Shown: one piece after another, positions 52,419 to 60,594 of the stretch | Position numbering within the stretch: the first letter of the stretch is position 1 | Layout of the letters: each line of letters opens with the position of its first letter | Assembly (NCBI RefSeq): GCF_038050405.1 | Contig: NZ_CP150900.1 | Coordinates: 1,798,001-1,862,000 of the forward strand | Direction: 5' to 3' | Source: Paraburkholderia sp. IMGN_8 | GTDB taxonomy: Bacteria; Pseudomonadota; Gammaproteobacteria; Burkholderiales; Burkholderiaceae | DNA: 64,000 bases | Program-made: the position numbers and the translations under genes | The notes under the pieces: generated by a model | Told to the model about the DNA's origin: nothing | Seen by the model: the letters and a program-made list of their open reading frames with translations, nothing else | The model's database searches: none

Positions 52419-53419
52419 ACCCATCTCTCGGTTCATTGATACAGTCATTTTTTATCGATCACCTCCCCGTGCAGAAAGGCCTGCGTCAAGGTTCGATCCG
52501 AAGTTATCGCGACACAGTTCGACTGTTTCTGGGCTTTGTATCCGAGCAACGCCGCACCTCAATTACCTCCCTGACTGTCGAGGACCTCACCTTTGAGCGA
52601 GTTCTGACATTCCTCAAGTATCTGGAGCAGCAGCGCGGCAACTCCGCGCGTACCCGCAACCAACGGCGCGCGGCCCTGAATACCTTCTACGCGTACCTCG
52701 CCTTACGCGTGCCAGAGATGTTGGCAGCGTGCCAGCAAATCGCGGCGATTCCCGTCAAGCGCACATCATTGCCCGATACCCATTACCTCGAGCAAGAGGA
52801 GATGGCAGCATTGTTTCGGTCTCTGCCAAAGCGAGGACGTTTTGCACTTCGCGACCGAACACTGTTGCTCTTTCTATATAACACGGGCGCCCGGGTTCAG
52901 GAAGTCGCCGAGCTTCGTAGGGAACATCTCGATTTAGCATCTCCAGCCAAGGTCCATCTGCACGGCAAAGGCGACAAGTGGCGCGTCTGCCCGCTCTGGG
53001 ATGAAACGGTAAAATGTCTTCAGAAACTGCTCGGTGAACAACGCACATTGCCCAATGGCCCGGTGTTCGGCGCAGTAAAAAGCCGCCCCCTGACGCGCTT
53101 TGGTATCTACAAGATAGTGCGGCGACATGCAGCGCCGTGGGACACGGACGGTCCGCAGCCGCGACATGTCAGTCCCCATCTGTTTCGACATACTGCCGCC
53201 GTCCACCTCCTTGAATCCGGTGTCGAAGTCAACGTCATTCGTGGTTGGCTCGGACACGTTAGCCTCGATACCACCAATCGCTATGCTGAACTGACGTTAC
53301 GCGCCAAGGCCGAAGCGTTACGTGCCTGCGAAATAAGTCCTTCTAATTCGGGGGCATCCCGCGCTCGTGCAGTTTGGAAGGACGACAAAGCACTCATCGA
53401 ATGGCTCAACGCGCTGTAG
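52415..53419 (+). CDS. ritC: RIT tyrosine recombinase C
   Basis: 334 residues from ATG 52415 (ATGA overlap). Arm domain: 'QKGLRQGSIRSYRDTVRLFL'; catalytic motifs: 'YNTGARVQEVAELRREHLDL' (Arg), 'LHGKGDKWRVCPLWDETV' (Lys), 'HLFRHTAAVHLLESGVEVNV' (HxxR), 'GHVSLDTTNRYAEL' (His, Tyr). It resembles XerD-type integrases. Its stop is 3 bp before the subterminal CGTTATGTG copy at the right end. Confidence 0.9.
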   Translation: MNPSLGSLIQSFFIDHLPVQKGLRQGSIRSYRDTVRLFLGFVSEQRRTSITSLTVEDLTFERVLTFLKYLEQQRGNSARTRNQRRAALNTFYAYLALRVPEMLAACQQIAAIPVKRTSLPDTHYLEQEEMAALFRSLPKRGRFALRDRTLLLFLYNTGARVQEVAELRREHLDLASPAKVHLHGKGDKWRVCPLWDETVKCLQKLLGEQRTLPNGPVFGAVKSRPLTRFGIYKIVRRHAAPWDTDGPQPRHVSPHLFRHTAAVHLLESGVEVNVIRGWLGHVSLDTTNRYAELTLRAKAEALRACEISPSNSGASRARAVWKDDKALIEWLNAL

Positions 53420-53478
53420 CTCGTTATGTGCCCAGACATTCGCGCTCCTCCCGACAGCAGTACAAATCTGCGTCGATC

Positions 53479-53504
53479 GCCACATAACGGCCTCGGGCAC
53501 AGAA
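53479..53504 (-). repeat. RIT right inverted repeat
   Basis: 26 bp beginning GCCACATAACG, reverse complement of 50037-50062. An inner inverted copy of the core, CGTTATGTG, lies at 53422-53430, so each end has an outer and an inner half-site. Confidence 0.85.
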
Positions 53505-53539
53505 CATTGATTTTGTTCCCGGCAACAAAATTGAGGAGG

Positions 53540-54165
53540 ATCCGCCCGGGGTAGCCGCCGAACCACTCGAAGGCGCGTCGGTGACAGGCCAGTCACGTCT
53601 TGACGGTCTGATCGAACACGAGTTCGACGTACTGATGACGCGACCAGCATAGCTTCATGACGAAGAACCACGTCTTGAGGGTGTGGCCTGATTCGTGGCC
53701 GAGCGCGGGGCCGGCGCCGAAGTCGACCTGCGCGGCATCGGCCGGCGGGAAGTCCAGAATCGTCGTCGCGGTGACGCCGCGTTCAACGGCCAGATGCTTC
53801 AGAAAGCGCCGCACCGCCGAATATCTGCCGGTGTAGCCGTGGTTGCGTTTGAGCGCACAATGAATCGTGGTGCCCTGCACGTCGGCCTCAAACCAGCCGC
53901 TGATCTGCTCGCGAAAGGTTTCGAACGTCGACATGCAGGTGCTGGGCAGGTGCAGTGTGCGGCCGAACTGACCGGCGGTCACGGGGTCTTGCGGCAGCTG
54001 CCGCGCCGGATCGAGCCAGCCGAGCTCCTGCGCAGTGCGCCTTACGGCGGTGAGCTTCTTGCGGCCCATGAGCCCTGCGCGGGCTATGTCGCGGTCGGAA
54101 TCACCTTGCCGAATGCGGACAAGGACTTGGCGGTACTCAAACAATTCGAACCTCCGGTTGGCCAT
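53540..54165 (-). pseudogene. istA: IS21-family istA, N-terminal half
   Basis: From ATG 54165: MANRRFELFEYRQVLVRIRQ, the helix-turn-helix 'RDIARAGLMGRKKLTAVRRT', 'FREQISGWFEADVQGTTIHC', 'DAAQVDFGAGPALG' with the first catalytic Asp, 'WSRHQYVELVFDQTVKT'. A TGA at 53593 stands where Trp (TGG) is expected; beyond it 'LACHRRAFEWFGGYPGRIL' continues in frame to the RIT junction. The istB helper gene is absent. A second mutation besides the insertion thus disables it. Confidence 0.75.
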
Positions 54166-54319
54166 GAGCGCTCCGCTCAAAAAAGAGCGAAGCGTACCCA
54201 GTTGGGAAAGTTCGAACCGCGTTCTGCTACACGGCGCAGGTGGCGCCTATGCGCCGATCATCAATTGGCTCCGATACGGCGATCCGTGACAGAAACTGGT
54301 GACCTTGAGCACAATGCTT

Positions 54320-54456
54320 CCATGAGCGGTGTGTGCTGATGCTACGCCGGTGACAAGGCTCGCCGTCGAGACAATGCCATCATTGGCGCCCAGCACAGCG
54401 GCGCGCAACCAGCTGATGGATTCGAGACGGTGCCGTTCCTTATGTCGCCCTGGCAT
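54320..54456 (-). pseudogene. VIT/CCC1-type transporter N-terminal fragment
   Basis: From ATG 54456 (GGAGG upstream): MPGRHKERHRLESISWLRAA, 'VLGANDGIVSTASLVTGVAS'. This is the first helix and ANDGIVST motif of VIT1/CCC1 iron or manganese transporters. After about 40 residues the sequence is unrelated, so the gene was cut by the adjacent insertion. Confidence 0.65.
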
Positions 54457-54632
54457 AATTCCTCCACATTGGAAACGTTGATGCACTCTCTCATGGCGGG
54501 TGGACGCAGGAGCAGCCTGATTGTGTAGCTACGGTAGCGGCGCGTCACTTAGTCGACGGATATTGACATACCGCCGTGCTCGGGCGACAACAACGTTTTG
54601 AATGTCAGCCGATCCCATCACCAAGGATTGCC

Positions 54633-55121
54633 ATGGACTTCGATTACGACTTGTTTGTCATTGGCGCGGGATCGGGCGGCGTCCGGCTGTCCTGGATGGT
54701 TGCCGCCAGCGGTGCCAAAGTGGCGGTCGCGGAGCAAAGCCGCATTGGCGGAACCTGCGTGATCCGCGGCTGCGTGCCGAAGAAACTGCTGGTCTACGCG
54801 TCCCGCTACGGCGAGGACCTGGTCGATGCCGCCGGTTATGGATGGCAAGTCGAGACGAGAGGCTTTTCGTGGGAAACGCTGATCGAGCGCAAGAACCGCG
54901 AGATCGACCGGCTCAACGCGGCCTACGTCGGGATGCTGGAGAACGCCGGTGTCACGCTCTGCCCAAGCCGCGCTGTCATTGCCGATCCGCACACCGTGGT
55001 GATCGCGCAGGACGGGCGCCGCATTACTGCCCGCCATATCGTCGTCGCGACAACTGCGCTTCAAAGCAACCGCCCGGGCAGTCTGTTTTCTCTTGACGAC
55101 GCGCCTGTCAAACTGGTTTGA
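54633..55121 (+). pseudogene. gor: Glutathione reductase N-terminal fragment
   Basis: From ATG 54633: MDFDYDLFVIGAGSGGVRLS with the FAD-binding GxGxxG, 'GGTCVIRGCVPKKLLVYASR' with the redox cysteines of glutathione reductase, and 'ARHIVVATTA'. Full enzymes have about 450 residues; this frame ends at 162, and its last codons are antisense to the end of the next gene. The NADPH and dimerisation domains are lost. Confidence 0.8.
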
Positions 55122-55782
55122 CTAATTCCGCACCGTCGTTTCCAACGCGGTTGACTGCCGGACTAACCTGAAACCACTCGAATTCTTCGGCGGGCACTGC
55201 CGTGTTGCGCGCGATATCTTCGACCTCCCGAGCGGATGTCGCTGGGTCCAGCCATTTGCGGGCGGCGTCAGCCGCGAATATCAGTGGACTCCTGCCATGC
55301 ACATCGAACAGGCCTGATTTGGCCGCTGATGTGATGACGATGAACCCGTCATCATCGTGTGCTTCGTTGTCCGGTTGCAGGTTAGCCACCCCGGCGAGGA
55401 ACAGTGGCCCCGACCTTTTCGGCAATATCGCATATGGTTGCCTCACACCGTCGTCTGTCCCGATCCACTCGTACCAGGAGTCCGCAGGCACAATCACACG
55501 GCCCGAGCGCCAGAGCGCTTTCAGAAACGGGCTGTATGCGACATTCTCCGCGCGTGAGGTGACGATTTTGGGGAGACGCAGGGGGACGAACCCGGGTGGA
55601 CGACAGCCCCAATTGAGACTACGAATGATGCAGTCGGGGTAAATGACGAGCTGTCGAGTGCCCGGCGCGGCGTTCCACGTCGGCGAATAGATGTCGCGCA
55701 GTTCGAGGAATTGGTCGATGTCGGTCGAAAGAGGGGCGACATATCCGGGTCCGGAGCCGGTTCGGACATAGCGAACGCACAT
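55108..55782 (-). CDS. SRAP domain protein (HMCES/YedK family)
   Basis: 224 residues. Cys2 after the initiator Met (MCVRYVRTGSG) is the residue that crosslinks to abasic sites in single-stranded DNA. Other expected positions are present: 'SPTWNAAPGTRQLVIYP' (Asn), 'VPADSWYEWIGTDDGVRQPY' (Glu), 'DVHGRSPLIFAADAARKWLD' (His). The C terminus 'VNRVGNDGAELVKPV' is complete. The protein shields abasic sites during replication. It overlaps the truncated gor frame by 14 bp at its 3' end. Confidence 0.9.
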   Translation of the reverse strand: MCVRYVRTGSGPGYVAPLSTDIDQFLELRDIYSPTWNAAPGTRQLVIYPDCIIRSLNWGCRPPGFVPLRLPKIVTSRAENVAYSPFLKALWRSGRVIVPADSWYEWIGTDDGVRQPYAILPKRSGPLFLAGVANLQPDNEAHDDDGFIVITSAAKSGLFDVHGRSPLIFAADAARKWLDPATSAREVEDIARNTAVPAEEFEWFQVSPAVNRVGNDGAELVKPV

Positions 55783-56137
55783 AATGTTCTCCCTGACGTG
55801 GACACAGAGGGCTTCGAAAGCGCATCGTTTAAGTATCGCGCTATCTGAAACCGCCGTCTGTACGGTGTCATACTTCGATCAACCTGGCCGGCAAATGGTG
55901 TCTGGTTTCCCGACGTGCCACGGGCCGTCTCGGGGGCTGCCTACTGCCCACTGTCGCGCGAGCGTCATTCGCGCATCTGCCCGCGCGCGTCGTCCCGTTT
56001 CGCTGCGAGGAGTCTGCCGTGGCCGCAGCAGGCGCGACCTCGGACCGATAGCATCAACGCCATCGCAAAACTCGTCCGCACCTTCTCATCAGCTCCACGA
56101 CCCCCCGTGGAATCCTGAACAGCGCGCCGACGACCCC
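55783..56137. other. No gene recognised
   Basis: 355 bp between the SRAP gene and the IS4 element. Open frames here are short and without start signals; the SRAP promoter is expected near the left end. Confidence 0.4.
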
Positions 56138-56146
56138 AGTAGGGGC
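56138..56146. repeat. 9-bp target-site duplication, left copy
   Basis: AGTAGGGGC directly abuts the left end of the IS4-family element; the right copy is at 57672-57680. Confidence 0.85.
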
Positions 56147-57671
56147 CTCAGGATTACCCACATCTGTGCCGGGATAGCGCTTGTAAACAGCTTGAGGTGG
56201 TGTTAACTTGAGGCACCGCCACAGGAACCAGACGCAATTGCCTTCGACCGAGAATCAGGATGACCAGGACGACTGGGCCGACATCGAATTCGGTGCGGCA
56301 AATCTGGGCGATGCCCGTTTGACGAATCGGCTCGTTGCACTGGCACGCCGGCTTGCCAGCACACCGGACTGCTCGTTTCCACGCTCCATGGATGCCGCCG
56401 AACTCAAGGCGGCCTATCGCTTCTTCGATAACGACCAGGTCGATACGGACGGTGTGCTTGCACCTCACGTAGACCAGACGCTCAAGCGCATGACCCAGGT
56501 GCCAGTCGTGCTCGCGGTGCAGGACACAACCGAATTCAACCTGACGCATCTGGGCGCGACCGAAGGCCTGGGCTACGGCACGGGCAACCAGTCGCGCGGC
56601 TTCATGCTGCACAGCCTGCTGGCCGTGACACCGGAAGGCCTGCCGCTCGGCGTGCTGGGCATGAAGACGTGGGTGCGCGATGACGCAGATCTGGGCCGCA
56701 GGCGTCAACGCTCAAAGCGCGACTTCAATGACAAGGAAAGCGTTAAATGGGTTGAGGGTCTGAACCATCTGGCAGCCCTTAAGACCCGATGTCCCGATAC
56801 GCGCATGGTGGGCGTGGGCGACCGCGAAAGCGACGTCTATGAAGTGTTCGTGGCCGAGCGGCCTGCTGGCGTAGACTGGCTCATTCGTGCGGCATGGGAC
56901 CGTCGGACGGCGCACCCCGAGCGTTATCTCTGGGACACGGTGACGGCGAGCGCCCCCTTGGGCGAAATCGAGCTGGAGTTGCCGGCACACCGCAACATGG
57001 CCCGGCGCATTGCGCGTCTGACGCTGCGTTGCACGCAGGTCAGCCTGATTGCACCACCCAGAGCGTCGACCAAAGGCACCGGGCGCGCCCGGCTCACCCC
57101 GGTGGAGGTGTTTGCAATCCACGCACTTGAAACCGATCCGCCAGCGGGCGTCGAGCCGCTCGAGTGGATGCTGCTCAGCTCTGTGCCCACGCTCACGCTG
57201 AGCGATGCACTTGAACGACTCGAATGGTATGCACGTCGCTGGACGATCGAATCGTGGCATCGTGTGCTCAAAAGCGGCTGTCGGATCGAGGCGCGCCAGT
57301 TCGGCAATCTTGAACGGTTCGTCCGCGCGACCGCGCTATTTGCAGTGATCAGCTGGCGAATCATGTACGCCACGCTGCTGGGTCGGGCCGACCCGGATCT
57401 GTCGTGTGAAGTGCTACTTCAGCCCGACGAATGGCGCGCGCTTTACTGCCGCGCCAACCGCACCTCAAAACCACCGGTGGCAACGCCTTCGCTAGGCGAA
57501 GTCGTACTGTGGATCGCCAAACTCGGCGGTTATCTGAACCGTAAGCATGATCACCCGCCCGGGCCCACCGTCATGTGGCGAGGGTTCCTGGTCCTTCACG
57601 AAATCACCGAGATGTACCGGATCTTTAGCCAGGACGGGTGATTCACATCACGAGATGTGGGTAATCCTGAG
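56147..57671 (+). mobile_element. Intact IS4-family insertion sequence
   Basis: 1525 bp with perfect 19-bp inverted repeats: CTCAGGATTACCCACATCT (56147-56165) and its complement (57653-57671). Flanked by a 9-bp direct repeat, as expected for the IS50/Tn5-like branch of IS4. Transposase intact. The untouched target duplication means this copy arrived by simple transposition and no later deletion has removed either flank. Confidence 0.92.
56208..57641 (+). CDS. tnpA: IS4-family (Tn5-like) transposase
   Basis: 477 residues from TTG 56208 (GAGGTG upstream). N-terminal DNA-binding region 'WADIEFGAANLGDARLTNRL'. Catalytic core: 'VLAVQDTTEFNLTH' (first Asp), 'MVGVGDRESDVYEVFVAERP' (second Asp) and 'LEWYARRWTIESWHRVLKSG', the Y-(2)-R-(3)-E-(6)-K-type signature holding the Glu. 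Both ends of the IS are within 61 bp of the reading frame. The frame is uninterrupted, so the enzyme is likely active. Confidence 0.92.
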   Translation: MRHRHRNQTQLPSTENQDDQDDWADIEFGAANLGDARLTNRLVALARRLASTPDCSFPRSMDAAELKAAYRFFDNDQVDTDGVLAPHVDQTLKRMTQVPVVLAVQDTTEFNLTHLGATEGLGYGTGNQSRGFMLHSLLAVTPEGLPLGVLGMKTWVRDDADLGRRRQRSKRDFNDKESVKWVEGLNHLAALKTRCPDTRMVGVGDRESDVYEVFVAERPAGVDWLIRAAWDRRTAHPERYLWDTVTASAPLGEIELELPAHRNMARRIARLTLRCTQVSLIAPPRASTKGTGRARLTPVEVFAIHALETDPPAGVEPLEWMLLSSVPTLTLSDALERLEWYARRWTIESWHRVLKSGCRIEARQFGNLERFVRATALFAVISWRIMYATLLGRADPDLSCEVLLQPDEWRALYCRANRTSKPPVATPSLGEVVLWIAKLGGYLNRKHDHPPGPTVMWRGFLVLHEITEMYRIFSQDG

Positions 57672-57680
57672 AGTAGGGGC
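57672..57680. repeat. 9-bp target-site duplication, right copy
   Basis: AGTAGGGGC, identical to 56138-56146. Confidence 0.85.
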
Positions 57681-58016
57681 GGAGGTGAGTGTCGACGTTC
57701 GGCTATGACTCGTCATTTCGAGTTCTTTACAGAAAGCGGTCACCGTCGGCCAGTCACAGGGTCAATATACTCTGCATGGTTCGAGTCGCGCCTTGAGCTT
57801 CGGCCTGCATGGAACGTGACGAAGCGGCGCGTCGCAATCAGAGTCGCTATCCCGCCTTTCGGTTTGCGTCCGGGACGCTGCGATTGCGAGCGGCGGCACT
57901 CAGATCCACGTCACGATACCGCGTCAGTCGATGCCGACAGGCGAAGCAGACAGCACCGACGGCAAAATCGTCTAAAATTAATCTGCTCCGATCCTGATTT
58001 GAACAAGGGGAAGAAA
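57681..58016. other. No gene recognised; leader of the entericidin gene
   Basis: 336 bp. No coding frame is convincing. The entericidin promoter should lie in the right part, but no clear -35/-10 pair was identified. Confidence 0.35.
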
Positions 58017-58151
58017 ATGATTCGATTGATTGTATGGATGCTGATTGCTGGTACCGCAGTTCTCGCCGGCTGCAGCACGATGGCGGGCGCAGGCCAGGAC
58101 ATTTCGAAGGGCGGCCAGGCGATCAAGAATGAGGCACAAGAGCCCAAGTAA
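58017..58151 (+). CDS. ecnB: Entericidin A/B family lipoprotein
   Basis: 44 residues, AAGGGGAAG upstream. MIRLIVWMLIAGTAVLAGCS, a lipoprotein signal with lipobox LAGC, then 'MAGAGQDISKGGQAIKNEAQ', the entericidin consensus. In enteric bacteria EcnB is a small toxic lipoprotein linked to stationary-phase lysis, paired with EcnA. Only one such gene is visible here. The gene is monocistronic. Confidence 0.88.
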   Translation: MIRLIVWMLIAGTAVLAGCSTMAGAGQDISKGGQAIKNEAQEPK

Positions 58152-58695
58152 GGAAGCCAGCTGAGGGAGCGCGCCAACGAAGTCAAGAGCAGAGATCAAC
58201 AAGCCCATTCGCTGCCAATCATCGCAGCAGACGCGGCGCCGTGCTGGTGCCGCGTTTTCAATTGCGCGGTGATCGTCTTGTTGTGCCGTGAGTTCGATTG
58301 CCGACGTATCCGCATCGCCGCCCCGGGTAACAAGGATGTGGATGTCACCCGGTGTAATGTCGCCGATCCTGCGCTTCCTTCAACTTCAGTTCACCTGGCT
58401 TCCCTCGCATTCATGGTTTGCTCCGTTTATCAGATCTGCTTTGCAACATCCAGTCCGTATGTCGTAGCATTCATTCGAGCCCTCCATTCCTCAAGTGGAC
58501 GTGTCGAAACTCCACTCTGGCACATTGATGCCGATCGGTTCTGGAGGGCCTCTGCGTTCCTGTAGGACCCTGCGTCCCCAAAGGAAAGGCAGTGTCCATT
58601 TCATCTCGGTCGAACTCGGCCTTTGGTTGTCGGTGCAGAGGGCTGCAGTTTGCACGGCTTCGTTATAATCCAGCGGTCTTCAAGCTATCGCGGAT
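58152..58695. other. No gene recognised
   Basis: A 544-bp stretch between the entericidin gene and an IS6 fragment. Nothing beyond short GC-biased frames is seen. Confidence 0.4.
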
Positions 58696-58971
58696 AGCTG
58701 ACTGGGTCTTCGTCAAAGCCTGCGCGCGGGTCAATAATCGAGCCGAAAATAGTCATCAGCCCACGCGAGAACGTGAGCGGCGCATGCGTGGATTTCGCGA
58801 TCCCGAACGGAACGCAAGCAAGCTTTCTTATCGAGCTTCGGTCCGATCCAGAAGCACTTCACACTCAAACGACATTTGCTGCGCGCCTCGCTCTATCGAA
58901 AACAGCTCGCCGCACGCTTCGCCGCTTGGCATCATTTCACTGAAATTACCAAAAATCCGTCCAGTTTCTGA
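58696..58971 (+). pseudogene. IS6-family transposase C-terminal fragment
   Basis: Plus strand: 'WVFVKACARVNNRAENSHQP', 'TRERERRMRGFRDPER', then, after what looks like a 4-base CAAG duplication, 'QAFLSSFGPIQKHFTLKRHL', 'LRASLYRKQLAARFAAWHHF', 'TEITKNPSSF' and stop at 58969-58971. Catalytic domain absent. Confidence 0.75.
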
Positions 58972-59082
58972 GCAATTGCGTGCCATGTTCGCTAACGCGC
59001 CGCACGCGCTTTAACGTGACAGTGCCGTTCGACGACACGTGATTGTGCTGCCGTCAACGTGGCACGCCGATCAATGGTCCTC

Positions 59083-59119
59083 CATGATCCTTGACACATG
59101 TAATCCTTAGTAGGATCAT
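59083..59119 (+). promoter_or_regulatory. Possible promoter/operator of the decarboxylase-like gene
   Basis: CATGATCC (59083-59090) and GGATCATG (59112-59119) are perfect inverted repeats flanking a consensus TTGACA (59091-59096). A smaller ATCC/GGAT pair lies inside. The -10 element is poor, as in activator- or repressor-controlled promoters. 105 bp upstream of the start codon. Confidence 0.4.
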
Positions 59120-59224
59120 GCGATATGGAATAAATTGATTGCGATTTAACCGGTCTCCCGGCCCGCCTGGCTGGCCCGTGTTGACGCTTTCGTTTCTATC
59201 GTTCCGCAACAAGGAGAAGAGGTA

Positions 59225-60223
59225 ATGGGAAATCACAAGCTCCGGCTGTCTATCGCCGTTGGCAACTATGACCGTATGCGTCCGCTCGTCGATGGGGATG
59301 TTCAGATCGACGGCGTCGATCCGGTCTTCATGCTGCAGGAACCTGAGGAGATCTTCTTTCGCGCGTTTCGGCACGCCGACTACGACATCTGCGAACTGTC
59401 GCTCAGCAGCTATTCAGTCAAGATGGCCGCGGGCACGTCGCCCTATATCGCCGTGCCGGTCTTTCCGTCGCGGGCGTTCAGGCATACCGCGATCTACGTG
59501 CGAGCGGACCGGGGAATCAACAAGCCTGAAGACCTGAAGGGCAAGCGCATTGGGGTACCCGAGTACCAGCTCACCGCCAATGTCTGGGTCCGGCTCTTTC
59601 TCGAGGAAGAGTATGGGGTAAAAGCGTCCGACGTGACCTGGGTGCGCGGCGGCTACGAAGATCCTTCCCGAGTCGAGAAGATCTCGTTGAACCTGCCGGA
59701 CGACATCAAAGTGGAAGACGCCCCCGAAGGCGAAACCATCTCCAGGCTTCTGGCGGCGGGGGAGATCGACGCCGTCATCGGTCCGCGTGCGCCATCCTGC
59801 TTTGACCAGGGCCATCCGCAGGTTCGGTATCTCTTCGACGATCCACACAAGACTGCCGCCGATTGGTATGCGCGCACGAAGCTGTTTCCAATCATGCACA
59901 CGCTCGGCGTCAGAAAGACGCTCGCCGATCAGCATCCGTGGCTGCCGGGTGCACTCGCCAAGGCGTTCGAGAAGTCGAAGGCCCTCGCGCTCGAGCGGCT
60001 CAGCGAGACCGGTGCGACCAAGGTGACTTTGCCGTTCGTCGAAGACCAGTTGCGGGCGGCGCGCAAGCTGATGGGCTTCGATTTCTGGCCGTACGGCTTT
60101 GCGGAGAACGAGCACACTATCGACCGCTTCCTTGCTCGGCATTATGCCGAGGGCTTGTCCAGCCGCCGGCTTCAGGCGCGTGAGTTGTTCCATCCCGCGA
60201 GCCTCGAAAGCTTCAAGATCTGA
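59225..60223 (+). CDS. 4,5-dihydroxyphthalate decarboxylase-like protein
   Basis: 332 residues, AAGGAGAAGAGG upstream. It starts MGNHKLRLSIAVGNYDRMRP and shows the fold of Pht5-type decarboxylases, which belong to the periplasmic-binding-protein superfamily: 'RAFRHADYDICELSLSSYSV', 'FRHTAIYVRADRGINKPEDL', 'GKRIGVPEYQLTANVWVRLF', 'RLLAAGEIDAVIGPRAPSCF' and 'PYGFAENEHTIDRFLARHYA'. No signal peptide, so it acts in the cytoplasm. Pht5 decarboxylates 4,5-dihydroxyphthalate to protocatechuate. The convergent transhydroxylase-like operon supports an aromatic-degradation role; the actual substrate is unknown. Confidence 0.82.
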   Translation: MGNHKLRLSIAVGNYDRMRPLVDGDVQIDGVDPVFMLQEPEEIFFRAFRHADYDICELSLSSYSVKMAAGTSPYIAVPVFPSRAFRHTAIYVRADRGINKPEDLKGKRIGVPEYQLTANVWVRLFLEEEYGVKASDVTWVRGGYEDPSRVEKISLNLPDDIKVEDAPEGETISRLLAAGEIDAVIGPRAPSCFDQGHPQVRYLFDDPHKTAADWYARTKLFPIMHTLGVRKTLADQHPWLPGALAKAFEKSKALALERLSETGATKVTLPFVEDQLRAARKLMGFDFWPYGFAENEHTIDRFLARHYAEGLSSRRLQARELFHPASLESFKI

Positions 60224-60594
60224 TTCCAGCGTCGAGCCTTGTCCGGGGTGATGCGTCGAAGCCGGGCGCGGGCCCCGAAACGCCAGATCCTGGCTACTGG
60301 CAAACCGATCGTCCCGAATGTTGCATGTCCGCCAACGAACAGGCGGACATGCGAACCTGATTCAGGATTCCCGCACCGATATATCTGTTTGACGGCGCAA
60401 ATAGGGCTCTCACGCGCTGGGACCGGGACAGGCGTTCCGCAAGTGTGAACGGTTCCCCCGTGTAGAGGTTGTATGCGGAGGATTCCTTGCAGAAATCCTC
60501 GTCAATACCGCTAGTCGCAATCCGGATATCGCGCTCGACGCTGCGTCCGAGTCCGCGTGGGACGACGCGGCCCTCGCGGATTAGAGACCTGGTT
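60224..60594. other. Convergent intergenic region
   Basis: 371 bp between two gene ends facing each other. Apart from the strong hairpin at 60323-60352 nothing is seen. Confidence 0.4.
60323..60352 (+). terminator. Strong hairpin between convergent genes
   Basis: GCATGTCCGCC (60323-60333) pairs perfectly with GGCGGACATGC (60342-60352), 8-nt loop, 100 bp after the decarboxylase-like gene. No T-run; could serve both strands as terminator or barrier. Confidence 0.5.

Larger units (their letters stand above)
50037..53504 (+). mobile_element. RIT element (recombinase in trio)
   Basis: Three tandem, overlapping tyrosine recombinase genes on one strand are bounded by a perfect 26-bp inverted repeat. 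The element separates the two halves of an IS21 istA gene: 'PGRIL' of the N-terminal half precedes the right end and 'KIDNAK' of the C-terminal half follows the left end. RIT elements are a described class with this gene order. A further ~30 bp at the right end (to about 53530, including ATTTTGTT/AACAAAAT arms) is not istA and may also belong to the insertion. Confidence 0.88.

Noticed and set aside
50037..53504. Three tyrosine recombinases taken as an integron or integrative conjugative element
   Set aside because: There are no cassettes, attC sites or conjugation genes. Overlapping trio and inverted repeats fit a RIT element.
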